From NCBI GenBank assembly GCA_964411125.1, contig CAYPJU010000004.1:62001-126000 (forward strand): a stretch of 64,000 bases of DNA, given 5' to 3'. This DNA is from JBFIHF01 sp964411125. Its GTDB lineage: Bacteria > Myxococcota_A > Bradymonadia > Bradymonadales > Bradymonadaceae. How positions within the stretch are numbered: the stretch's first letter is position 1; each line of letters opens with the position of its first letter. Shown one piece after another: positions 34,230-41,630 of the stretch. The translations under genes and the position numbers were made by a program. The notes below the pieces were generated by a model. The model did not search any database. It was not told the origin of the DNA and saw nothing but the letters and a program-made list of their open reading frames with translations.

Positions 34230-34356
34230 CTTTCGTTTCCTCACACGTATGGATGTTGTTTCGTTGGCCGGACGCTGACCCGCGCGCGGCCCCTCACGTT
34301 TTCGCAGTTGACTCTATTCACCAGCCCGGGACCGGCAACCACGGATCTCCACTTTG

Positions 34357-34704
34357 CTAGGCGGCTGCGTCACCTGACGCCGCGCCTGCCGACGAGCTCG
34401 ACGAACTCTCGCTCTTCGAAGAACCGTCGCTGCTCGAGGAACCGTCGCTGCTCGACGACGCGTCGCTCGAACTGGCGGACGTGGAAGCACCGCCCCCGGC
34501 CGAAGCAGAAGCCTTCGCTCCCGGTGATTTGTAGTCGGTCACGTACCAGCCTTCCCCTTTGAGTTGGAAGCCGGTGCGAGAGATCGCACGACGAGGGTCG
34601 GCCGCGCCGCACGCCGGACATTCGGCGGGTTCGGGGTCCGATCTCTTCTTCATCTTCTCGAAGAGCTCGCCGCACTCGTCACACTGATATTCGTAAATCG
34701 GCAT
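34357..34704 (-). CDS. FmdB-type zinc ribbon protein
   Basis: The 115-residue protein starts MPIYEYQCDECGELFE, the standard start of the FmdB/CxxC regulatory family. Cys8, Cys11, Cys29 and Cys32 form the likely zinc site, and PRRAISRTGFQLKG follows. Residues 70-115 are a low-complexity Ser/Ala/Gly tail, longer than in most members. ATG 34704 was chosen by this N-terminus. The gene lies 127 bases upstream of dnaK on the same strand. FmdB proteins are often annotated as regulators, but their role is not established. Confidence 0.88.
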   Translation of the reverse strand: MPIYEYQCDECGELFEKMKKRSDPEPAECPACGAADPRRAISRTGFQLKGEGWYVTDYKSPGAKASASAGGGASTSASSSDASSSSDGSSSSDGSSKSESSSSSSAGAASGDAAA

Positions 34705-34863
34705 GAAAGTACCTCGCGGGTTGAATTTCGGAGTCGTTCGAACGAGGCCGCAGGTAGCACAATCGTGCCGATCAGATCCCGCGCGACCCCGCACGGAGAC
34801 TAGTCATGATGACTGCAGGGTCAAGGTGCTATTTGCACTCTGGAGCGGAGACTGCCAAAAATC

Positions 34864-35385
34864 TCAGATTCCGAAGCGAATACCGAGCACTGCGGCCGCG
34901 ATCCAGGTGAAGCCGCCTTCTGGCTCCGGCAGTGAGACGATGTAACCGGCGTAGCCTTCCGCCCCTGCGTACATCACCTTCGCGAATTCGACACCGGCCT
35001 GCACCCCGGCACGGGGGAACAGCCCCTTGATCCCTTCGCTGCCGTCGGACTGCTTCCCGAAAAAGTACACGAACTGTGCCGTCGGTTCGACGTAGAGCGG
35101 CCCCGGCACTACGTCGAGGTCGAAACCGAGCCCGATCTGATTCCAGGCCGAGCCTGCGGGATGGAAGTTTGCGTCGAGAAAGAGGTCCACCATCAGAGCT
35201 TCGATTCCCACGGTGAACCCGTAACCCAGCCCGGCGTCGTTCTTCGCGAAGTAGCTGTGCTTCGGGTCGCCGCTCAGATACGAGCCGTGGCCGTTGCCAT
35301 AGATTTGAAGCAGCTCGGCCGACGCACTCGCGGGGAGCAGCAGGGCCGCGAGCGACGAGAGCAGGACGAGGGTTCGTTTGTGCAT
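34864..35385 (-). CDS. Exported protein, possibly small outer-membrane beta-barrel
   Basis: The 173-residue product starts MHKRTLVLLSSLAALLLPASASA, a type I signal peptide with cleavage expected after the last ASA. The mature part alternates polar and hydrophobic residues and is rich in Gly, Tyr and Phe (GYGFTVGIEALMVDLFLDAN, FVYFFGKQ), ending in ...AVLGIRFGI. Such a C-terminal strand with aromatic and hydrophobic residues fits a small outer-membrane barrel. No family recognised. It is divergent from the PDZ-thioredoxin gene. Confidence 0.7.
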   Translation of the reverse strand: MHKRTLVLLSSLAALLLPASASAELLQIYGNGHGSYLSGDPKHSYFAKNDAGLGYGFTVGIEALMVDLFLDANFHPAGSAWNQIGLGFDLDVVPGPLYVEPTAQFVYFFGKQSDGSEGIKGLFPRAGVQAGVEFAKVMYAGAEGYAGYIVSLPEPEGGFTWIAAAVLGIRFGI

Positions 35386-35510
35386 GACTACCTCCCAGAG
35401 GGGGACTTCCATCATTGTGCGCATTGTTTGACGCACGGCCACCACACTTTTGTTCACTGATCGCCGAAGCACTGGAGAATGAATCGCGGCCGCGGTACGT
35501 TCCCGACGTG

Positions 35511-36341
35511 ATGAAGAGGCTGATTGTCATACTGCTCGCCGCCGCCGTCTTCCCGGCCAGCGTCGCCGCGCAAGAGGCCGAACGCGTCGTCATTCGCCCC
35601 GGCGAGTCGACGGGGCCCGCCTGGCTCGGCGTTCGGCTCGGTCAGACCGATGATCCCGTCGGTGTTCCGATCCTGGGAGTGCTCCGAGACTCTCCCGCAG
35701 CGAAGGCCGACATCCGGGCGGGGGACCGACTGCTACGGGTCGACGGAAAACCCGTCGAGAGTCTGCGCGACCTCGTCCGCGTCCTGCGGCCGCACGGAGA
35801 CGGCGATTCCGTCCCGGTCGAGGTCCAGCGCGACGGGAAGCGGCAGACCCTGAACGCGAAGCTCGTGAGTCAGCCCGACATGGAAGCCGTCACTCGTCGA
35901 CACCTGGTCGGACACCCCGCGCCGCCACTGGCGTTCGCATACGCGGGCGATGGCACCCCGAGCGCGCTCGCCGATCTGCGGGGAAAACCGACCGTCCTCG
36001 AGTTCTGGGCGACCTGGTGCGGCCCGTGCCGGTATGTCTCCAAGGAGCTCGCCGCATTGAAGGAGCAGTTCGGCGACCAGATCAACATCGTGGGCGTGTC
36101 CGACGAGGAGATGCCCGTCATCCGGAAGCATCTCGAGCGCTTTCCGGCACACTACGCCGTCGCGAGCGCGGTTGGAGACGACCTGGGCGAGTACCTGGTC
36201 CAATCGCTCCCGATGATCGTCATCCTCGATGCCGAACACCGCGTCGCCGCGGTGGAGTTCGGCCGCGGGCACCGCGCAGGGGTGGCCGCGAAACTTCAGA
36301 CGCTCCTCTCAGAAGACCGGACGACCCTGTCCAACGATTAG
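35511..36341 (+). CDS. Exported PDZ-thioredoxin (TlpA-like) fusion
   Basis: The 276-residue protein has a signal peptide (MKRLIVILLAAAVFPASVAA), a PDZ domain from about residue 38 to 115 (AWLGVRLGQ, GVLRDSPAAKADIRAGDRLLR) and a TlpA-type thioredoxin domain from about 133 to 270. The redox pair is Cys170-Gly-Pro-Cys173 (FWATWCGPC), and the cis-proline loop is SLPMIVILD. It probably acts in the periplasm as a thiol reductant or oxidant whose PDZ domain selects a partner. ATG 35511 was chosen by the signal peptide. The stop codon overlaps the convergent gene's stop (TTAG). Confidence 0.88.
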   Translation: MKRLIVILLAAAVFPASVAAQEAERVVIRPGESTGPAWLGVRLGQTDDPVGVPILGVLRDSPAAKADIRAGDRLLRVDGKPVESLRDLVRVLRPHGDGDSVPVEVQRDGKRQTLNAKLVSQPDMEAVTRRHLVGHPAPPLAFAYAGDGTPSALADLRGKPTVLEFWATWCGPCRYVSKELAALKEQFGDQINIVGVSDEEMPVIRKHLERFPAHYAVASAVGDDLGEYLVQSLPMIVILDAEHRVAAVEFGRGHRAGVAAKLQTLLSEDRTTLSND

Positions 36342-37762
36342 CGGGGCGGCACGACCAGCAAGCCGGCCTCGCGCAGCGCGGCGACGACCTCGTGCCGGCG
36401 ATCGTATTTTCCGATCTCGAGGAGCAACCCGACGACGTCGCAACCGAAGCCAAAGACCAGAGCATAGTCTTGTAGGCCGACCGTCTCCAAAGCTCTAGCG
36501 ATCTCGTCCCGCGTCGCGTCGTGGGCGATCGTCGCGAGCCCGTCCCCCGACCAGAGGTCGGACCGGCCGAACTCTGACGGGAACTCGAAGTCCGCTGGCC
36601 CCATCGCGAGGGCGACGAAACCTCCTCCACTACGAAACTTCACCCCCCACTCCGGCTCGGCCGCGCGATCCTTCACGTCGATGAAGTTCTGATTCGCGTA
36701 GAAGGCAGCCAGACCGAGGGCCGTGGCGCGATTGCCGGCCGCCGTGAAGTCGACGTCCCACGTGATGTCCTGCGTGCCCGGTTTCGCATACGGCGTGCTC
36801 TTCCCGCGAGCCTCGGAGCCGCGAGCATACACCCGCAATCCGGGGCCCACCGTCCGATCGAGAAGCAGTCTGGAGGTGCCGCCGTAGTCGACCAGAATCG
36901 CCGCTGCTCTACCCCCTCGAAGTAGCGCCCCGATGGTGTCGATCGCGGGGAAAAGCCCCGGGGCGATGTAGTAGTCGCACGGCAGCATCCGCGACGCCTG
37001 AAGATCGTCGACCAGCGGCTCGATCGTCTCCAGATGTCGTTGGAGCGGGCCGGGGAGGGCGATGATTTCTTCGCGCTCGATCCAGCCGTCGTCGAGCGGC
37101 ACGTGAAGCTCGCACACCGAGTACGCACTCGGCTCGGCGATCCACGACCAGAGCTCGTCCTTCGTCAGCGGCTCCTCACGGCCCTCGGGGGTCACCGCCA
37201 CGTGCGTCCGGTACCATCCGTCCGGGGTCAGGTGGATCTGCTCGGGGGGCAGCGCGTCCAGGACTTCGTTGCCGAACACGAACCCGCGGAAGGCGTCGTC
37301 GCGATAGTCCGTGATCGATCCCTCCACCACCTCTGCACGGCCCTGCGCGATCGACCCGGCGAGCAGCTCGCGCTGACGTTCACGGAGCCCGGCGCTCGGC
37401 TCGACGATGCGGTAGGTCAGGCGATCGCGCCATGGCCCCATCGCCACCGCGGCAAGCACGTCGCGCGCGAGGCTGCCGTCGCCCCCGCCGAACTCCAGAA
37501 ACACGACCGGTCCGTCGTCGAGGTCGAGCTTCGCGAGGCACGCCTCCGCAGCGTCCCACACCATCGTCCCGAAATGAGGGCTCAGGTCGGTCGCGTATGT
37601 GGTGAAGTCACCCCCTTCGCCGAACTCGACTCGACCCGATGCGTAGAAACCTGCAGTCGGGTGGTACAGACATGCACGCGTCCACTCGGCGAACGACGGG
37701 ATGCGGGTCGCCTCGGTGGCGGAAACGATGCGGGTCGGGGGGAGAGGATCGAGACGTCTCAT
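36338..37762 (-). CDS. MidA/NDUFAF7-type SAM-dependent methyltransferase (DUF185)
   Basis: The 474-residue protein follows the MidA family: an N-terminal IPSFAEWTRACLYHPTAGFY (family F-x-x-Y-M-x-x-x-L-Y-x-P-x-x-G-Y-Y), GGDFTTYATDLSPHFG, motif I FLEFGGGDGSLARDVLA, and FGNEVLDALP. Human NDUFAF7 methylates an arginine in complex I; the substrate of bacterial members is not generally known. ATG 37762 is chosen over 37798 because it avoids an unconserved N-terminus. Longer than typical bacterial MidA (about 380-400), the extra being C-terminal. Convergent with the PDZ gene. Confidence 0.82.
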   Translation of the reverse strand: MRRLDPLPPTRIVSATEATRIPSFAEWTRACLYHPTAGFYASGRVEFGEGGDFTTYATDLSPHFGTMVWDAAEACLAKLDLDDGPVVFLEFGGGDGSLARDVLAAVAMGPWRDRLTYRIVEPSAGLRERQRELLAGSIAQGRAEVVEGSITDYRDDAFRGFVFGNEVLDALPPEQIHLTPDGWYRTHVAVTPEGREEPLTKDELWSWIAEPSAYSVCELHVPLDDGWIEREEIIALPGPLQRHLETIEPLVDDLQASRMLPCDYYIAPGLFPAIDTIGALLRGGRAAAILVDYGGTSRLLLDRTVGPGLRVYARGSEARGKSTPYAKPGTQDITWDVDFTAAGNRATALGLAAFYANQNFIDVKDRAAEPEWGVKFRSGGGFVALAMGPADFEFPSEFGRSDLWSGDGLATIAHDATRDEIARALETVGLQDYALVFGFGCDVVGLLLEIGKYDRRHEVVAALREAGLLVVPPR

Positions 37763-37858
37763 GCGGGCAGTGTTGCGCCGACCCGCCCGTTCCGCCACCC
37801 ATTTCTGACGACTCGCCTCCCTGATCCCGAGGCCTACGATTTCGACCCTACGAAGGTG

Positions 37859-37887
37859 TTGACACCACCGGGTGGTTCATTTACAAA
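37859..37887 (+). promoter_or_regulatory. Promoter of tRNA-Gly
   Basis: TTGACA (37859-37864, perfect -35 box) and TACAAA (37882-37887, four of six for -10) are 17 bases apart. The tRNA begins 12 bases after the -10 box, so the start site would lie just before the mature 5' end. Confidence 0.75.
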
Positions 37888-37898
37888 CCTCCTCCCTC

Positions 37899-37971
<73 letters not shown>

Positions 37972-37977
37972 TCGAAG

Positions 37978-38005
37978 AAGCCCCTCAGAAATGAGGGGCT
38001 TTTTT
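37978..38005 (+). terminator. Intrinsic terminator after tRNA-Gly
   Basis: AGCCCCTCA (37979-37987) pairs with TGAGGGGCT (37992-38000) around a GAAA tetraloop, followed by a T-run to 38005. It ends the tRNA transcript. Confidence 0.93.
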
Positions 38006-38183
38006 CGTGGCGCGTCCCGTCGTCTACTTCTCGTCTGCTTCCGTCTTGGACCTCCGGGGTCGAACCCATCGCTCCCGGCGTCCCACTCAGGAACTGCTGG
38101 AACTTCCTCTCTTTTCGAACCGATGCGAGGAAGTGGTAAGCTGGGCCCCGGTGTCACGGGGTAACCACTAAGCAGGGAGACAC

Positions 38184-39758
38184 ATGGGGCGTGCATGGCC
38201 AGACGGGGTGGGGGGCGAACGACGAACGATTCAATCGTGTCGGGGCAGGGGTGGTGTTCGGACGGCGCGCGGAGCCAGTTCCCTCGTGCTTCTGCTGTTG
38301 GGAGGCCTCGGAGGCTGCACCCCTTCCGACTCGCGAGGCGGCGACGCGGGACTGGAGCCCGACGCTGCCGTGAACGACGCCGGCCCCCGGAGCACCGACT
38401 TCTCTCTCGACGCGCTCGCCACGAACTCGCCCAACGTGGCCGTGTCCCGTTCCATAGAGCTAGCCGAGGGAGAGTCGCAGGCGGTGCCGGTGGTGCTCGA
38501 CGCCCCACCCGCGGAGTCGTTCAGCCTCCGAGCAAAGGTGAGCGACCCCGATCGAATCTGGGTGGATCGGCCCAGCCTGCGTTTCGAGCCGGCGGATTTC
38601 GACGTCCCGCGTACCGTGATCATCTCGTCGAGGGAGGACGCTGTCTACCGGAGCGACGAGACACACTCTGTCACCTGGGAACGGTTTGGTGGTGATCTCG
38701 ACGGCACCCCCGCGGCCGAAATGACGGTGTCGATCCTCGAGTCGCTGGCGCTCCCCTCGATCGCTGTCGCACCTACGAGCCTCAGCACCAGCGAGAGCGG
38801 GGGAACTGCGACGTTCGAGGTCGCGTTGTCGAGTGAACCAACCCACGCCGTGACGGTCCGTCTGTCGGGAGTGGATGCGACCGAGGGCTCCGTGGACCAC
38901 GAAACGCTGACCTTCGAACCCTCGTCGTGGACCGATCCTCGCGTAGTCACCGTGACCGGACTGGACGACGGCTTCCTCGACGGGCCACAGAACTATCAAA
39001 TTGCCCTCCAATCTTCCTCCAACGACGGCTGGTATGACGCCCTCCAGCTGCCGATGGTGGAAGTCGACAACCTGGACGACGACAGCGCGGGTGTGTCGGT
39101 GAACCCCACAGCACTTCTCACCCGCGAGACGACGCCGGGGCCCGTCACGTTCTCCGTGGTCCTCGACGCGAAGCCGACCGCGGACGTCTCGATCGGGATC
39201 GCGAGCAACGATACGTCGGAGGGGACGGTGGCGCCCTCGTCGGTCGTCTTCACCCCCGACACGTGGGACGTTCCTCGGGTCGTCGCCGTCACCTCTCAGG
39301 ACGACGACGACTGCGGCGACGATGGACGATACACCATCGAGCTCACCCCGGCCGTATCGCTCGACCCCAACTTCGACGGAATCGATCCCGATGACGTTTG
39401 GGTCGACAATCTCGACGACGATCACGGCTATCTGTTCGCGGCGCCAACCACGCTGGTCACCACCGAGCAGGGGGACTCGCAAACGTTCTCGGTGGCGATT
39501 CTGTGCCGTCCGACCACCGACGTGACCATCGAAATCGAGAACACCGATCCGTCCGAGGGGCTGCTCTCCACGTCGCAACTGGTCTTCACTCCTGCCACCT
39601 GGGACTCCCGACGGAGCGTCACCGTCCATCCCGTGGACGACGCGATTCAAGATGGAGGTATACGCTACGTGATAGAGCTCCGATCGGCAGCGTCCTCGGA
39701 CCCCGCGTTCGTCGCCGCCTTCGAACAGGTCGTCGTCTGGAACGAGGACGACGACTGA
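38184..39758 (+). CDS. Calx-beta-like repeat lipoprotein
   Basis: The 524-residue product has a long, arginine-rich n-region, then LVLLLLGGLGGC with the putative lipid cysteine at residue 45. The mature part consists of about four beta-rich repeats of roughly 105 residues. Each has an LxxxEG/SGGT-like start, a LxFxPxxWDxPRxVxVxxxDD core and an acidic end (DNLDDDS, DNLDDDH, WNEDDD). This pattern is that of Calx-beta-type calcium-binding modules, so calcium binding is plausible. ATG 38184 is used because CAGGGAGACAC precedes it and no later start fits. Surface adhesion or structural role is inference. Confidence 0.75.
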   Translation: MGRAWPDGVGGERRTIQSCRGRGGVRTARGASSLVLLLLGGLGGCTPSDSRGGDAGLEPDAAVNDAGPRSTDFSLDALATNSPNVAVSRSIELAEGESQAVPVVLDAPPAESFSLRAKVSDPDRIWVDRPSLRFEPADFDVPRTVIISSREDAVYRSDETHSVTWERFGGDLDGTPAAEMTVSILESLALPSIAVAPTSLSTSESGGTATFEVALSSEPTHAVTVRLSGVDATEGSVDHETLTFEPSSWTDPRVVTVTGLDDGFLDGPQNYQIALQSSSNDGWYDALQLPMVEVDNLDDDSAGVSVNPTALLTRETTPGPVTFSVVLDAKPTADVSIGIASNDTSEGTVAPSSVVFTPDTWDVPRVVAVTSQDDDDCGDDGRYTIELTPAVSLDPNFDGIDPDDVWVDNLDDDHGYLFAAPTTLVTTEQGDSQTFSVAILCRPTTDVTIEIENTDPSEGLLSTSQLVFTPATWDSRRSVTVHPVDDAIQDGGIRYVIELRSAASSDPAFVAAFEQVVVWNEDDD

Positions 39759-39800
39759 GCGAGTTCGGGATGAGGAGTCTCCGTAGAACAACGCCGAAGT

Positions 39801-40277
39801 TCACTTCGACTCACCCCCTTCGAGGGTGTCGAGCAGTTCCAACAGCACGTCATGGGCCGCTGCGAGCCGATCGGGGCCTACATCGTCAGCGAACTCCTCT
39901 TCGAGTGCACCGAGTTGTCGCATCCCCTCGCGAAGCCCGAAGCCGCCTCGTTCGCTGAAACGGATCAGCTTGGCGCGTCCGTCCGTGGGGTCCGGGACTT
40001 TCTCGAACATCCCGAGCTCCACGAGCTCGTCCACCAACTGTGCGGTGGCCTGCTTGGTCACCCCCAGCCGCTCGGCGAGGTCCGTCAGCCGAATCCCTTC
40101 GAAGTCGACATGCGGGAACAACGCCGTGTGCGACACGCGAATGCGTTCGTCGCCGGTCAGCTCCCGCACCCGTCGGATCGCCTCCTCGTTCGCCAGCCGC
40201 GACACCTTGAACAGCACCTGCAAGAAGCTCTGTCGCTTCTCGAGCTCGAACGCTTCCGGATCGAATTCGTCCGTCAT
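39801..40277 (-). CDS. MarR family transcriptional regulator
   Basis: The 158-residue protein has a winged helix-turn-helix: LTDLAERLGVTKQATAQLVDEL is the recognition region (about residues 63-84) and DGRAKLIRFSERG forms the wing. Flanking helices suit MarR-type dimerisation. The ATG at 40277 overlaps the upstream metallo-beta-lactamase-like gene's stop (TCAT on the plus strand), so they are cotranscribed and the regulator may control its own operon and the divergent PhnB-like gene. Confidence 0.9.
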   Translation of the reverse strand: MTDEFDPEAFELEKRQSFLQVLFKVSRLANEEAIRRVRELTGDERIRVSHTALFPHVDFEGIRLTDLAERLGVTKQATAQLVDELVELGMFEKVPDPTDGRAKLIRFSERGGFGLREGMRQLGALEEEFADDVGPDRLAAAHDVLLELLDTLEGGESK

Positions 40278-40954
40278 TTCGCCTCCCGGAGCCAGGCGGC
40301 TCCTTCCATGAAGGCCTCCTTTCCACCGACCGCGATGGGGGCTCCATGGCCGAAAACGATCGCATCGAACTCCCGCTCCGCAATCTCGTCGAGGCTCCTG
40401 GCCGCCGCGCGCTTGTCGTTGAAGGAAGTCCAGCGAAGGACGCGGCTCATCGCGACTTCGTCGTAGAACCCCATCATCTTCGTGTACGTCTTCGCCCACC
40501 AATCGTCGGGTCGCCCCACGTTGTGCATCAGATCGGAGACGATCAGTGTCCCCGACGGCTCGTGGAGGAGTGCCGTCTCCTCCATCCGAAATCCGTCGAC
40601 CGAGAACTCCGTCACCGCGCCACCGAAGTCGGTCGCTTCCGAACCGTAGTGCTCGCGATCGATCCGCAAATCGCTCCGCTTCTTTCGAAGACCGGGCGGC
40701 GCGTGAACCTTCGCGTCGGGGTAGGCGTCCGCCCACTCGCCCACCCAGAGGTGGTGGAACGTGTTCGGCGCATACACATGCCGCACGTCACCGAGTGCAT
40801 CGATTGCGGCGCGGCGCTCCGGCGTCATCGCCAGCGGCGAATAGAGCAGCAAACCTTCGGGGGTCCGAAGGCACGCCATCGTGGCGTTCATCTTCATCCC
40901 CACGAGGTTCACGGTTCCGCAGTCGACCCAGACTCCGTCTCTCAATCTTTCCAT
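40274..40954 (-). CDS. DUF4336 / metallo-beta-lactamase-like protein
   Basis: The 226-residue protein looks like a DUF4336 member of the metallo-beta-lactamase-like group: DGVWVDCGTVNLVGMKMNAT, LGDVRHVYAPNTFHHLW, PSGTLIVSDLMHNV and FDAIVFGHGAPI correspond to successive strands and loops. The usual HxHxDH zinc motif is replaced by APNTFHHLWVGEW, so metal binding and catalysis are uncertain. It is the first gene of a two-gene operon with the MarR regulator. Confidence 0.75.
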   Translation of the reverse strand: MERLRDGVWVDCGTVNLVGMKMNATMACLRTPEGLLLYSPLAMTPERRAAIDALGDVRHVYAPNTFHHLWVGEWADAYPDAKVHAPPGLRKKRSDLRIDREHYGSEATDFGGAVTEFSVDGFRMEETALLHEPSGTLIVSDLMHNVGRPDDWWAKTYTKMMGFYDEVAMSRVLRWTSFNDKRAAARSLDEIAEREFDAIVFGHGAPIAVGGKEAFMEGAAWLREAK

Positions 40955-41014
40955 CTTCTCTCGCTCCGTCAGGTGGGCTTGACGAAATGGAGCGTGTCAG
41001 GCGCGGGCAGTGTA

Positions 41015-41030
41015 GTCAAGCTATATTGAC
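41015..41030. promoter_or_regulatory. Candidate MarR-type operator palindrome
   Basis: GTCAA (41015-41019) and TTGAC (41026-41030) form an inverted repeat around GCTATA. It is in the 192-base gap between the MBL-like/MarR operon and the divergent PhnB-like gene, 61 bases from the operon start, and is AT-rich against the background. The arrangement suits autoregulation by the MarR protein, but binding is inferred. Confidence 0.4.
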
Positions 41031-41146
41031 AATGTCGAGCCGGTGCGGTCTGCCGCCGCGCTCGCGGCACCACGGTTCCGGCCCGAGAGTTTACAAAGTC
41101 CGCCGCTCGACCGATGGTCTTGGGAAATCTCAACCGAGGAGACGTC

Positions 41147-41557
41147 ATGCCCAAGCTCAACACCTACCTCACATTCAACGGCACCTGCGAAGAAGCTTTC
41201 GAGCACTACAGAGCAGTCTTCGGCGGTGAGTTCACGAACCTGCAGCGGTTCGGCGACATGCCGGGCGGCGCCGGAGAGACGAACCCCGAGGCGATCATGC
41301 ACGTGGGACTGCCGATCGGGGACGACGTCTTGATGGGGAGCGATACGAACGCCGCGATGGGGGACGTCACGATGGGACGAAACTTCTCGATCTCGGTGAG
41401 CCCCGACTCGAGAGAAGACGCCGACCGCATCTTCCAGGGCCTCGCCGACGGCGGCAACATCACGATGCCGATGGCCGACACCTTCTGGGACGCGTACTTC
41501 GGGATGTGCGTCGACCGGTTCGGCGTCCCGTGGATGATCAATTACGAAGCTCGGTAG
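41147..41557 (+). CDS. PhnB-like / VOC-fold protein
   Basis: The 136-residue protein has a glyoxalase/VOC fold of the PhnB type: LNTYLTFNGTCEEAFEHYRAVFGGEF, IMHVGLPIGDDVLMGSD, then FWDAYFGMCVDRFGVPWMI at the end. PhnB-like proteins have no firmly known role. ATG 41147 is chosen by this N-terminus and the GAGGAGACGTC ribosome site. It is divergent from the MarR operon, and may share its control. Confidence 0.85.
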   Translation: MPKLNTYLTFNGTCEEAFEHYRAVFGGEFTNLQRFGDMPGGAGETNPEAIMHVGLPIGDDVLMGSDTNAAMGDVTMGRNFSISVSPDSREDADRIFQGLADGGNITMPMADTFWDAYFGMCVDRFGVPWMINYEAR

Positions 41558-41630
41558 TACGCTGTTCCGAAAAGTGTTGCCGCCGCTCTCCCGTCGCGGG
41601 TCAAAGCACTGACCACGACGGGATGGTGAC

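Noticed and set aside
34230..34356. Heat-shock promoter for dnaK
   Set aside because: No sigma-32-like box or CIRCE inverted repeat could be recognised; only weak sigma-70-like hexamers.
32463..34562. 699-residue plus-strand open frame opposite dnaK
   Set aside because: Antisense shadow of dnaK with high GC at third positions; composition is unlike a folded protein and dnaK is certain.
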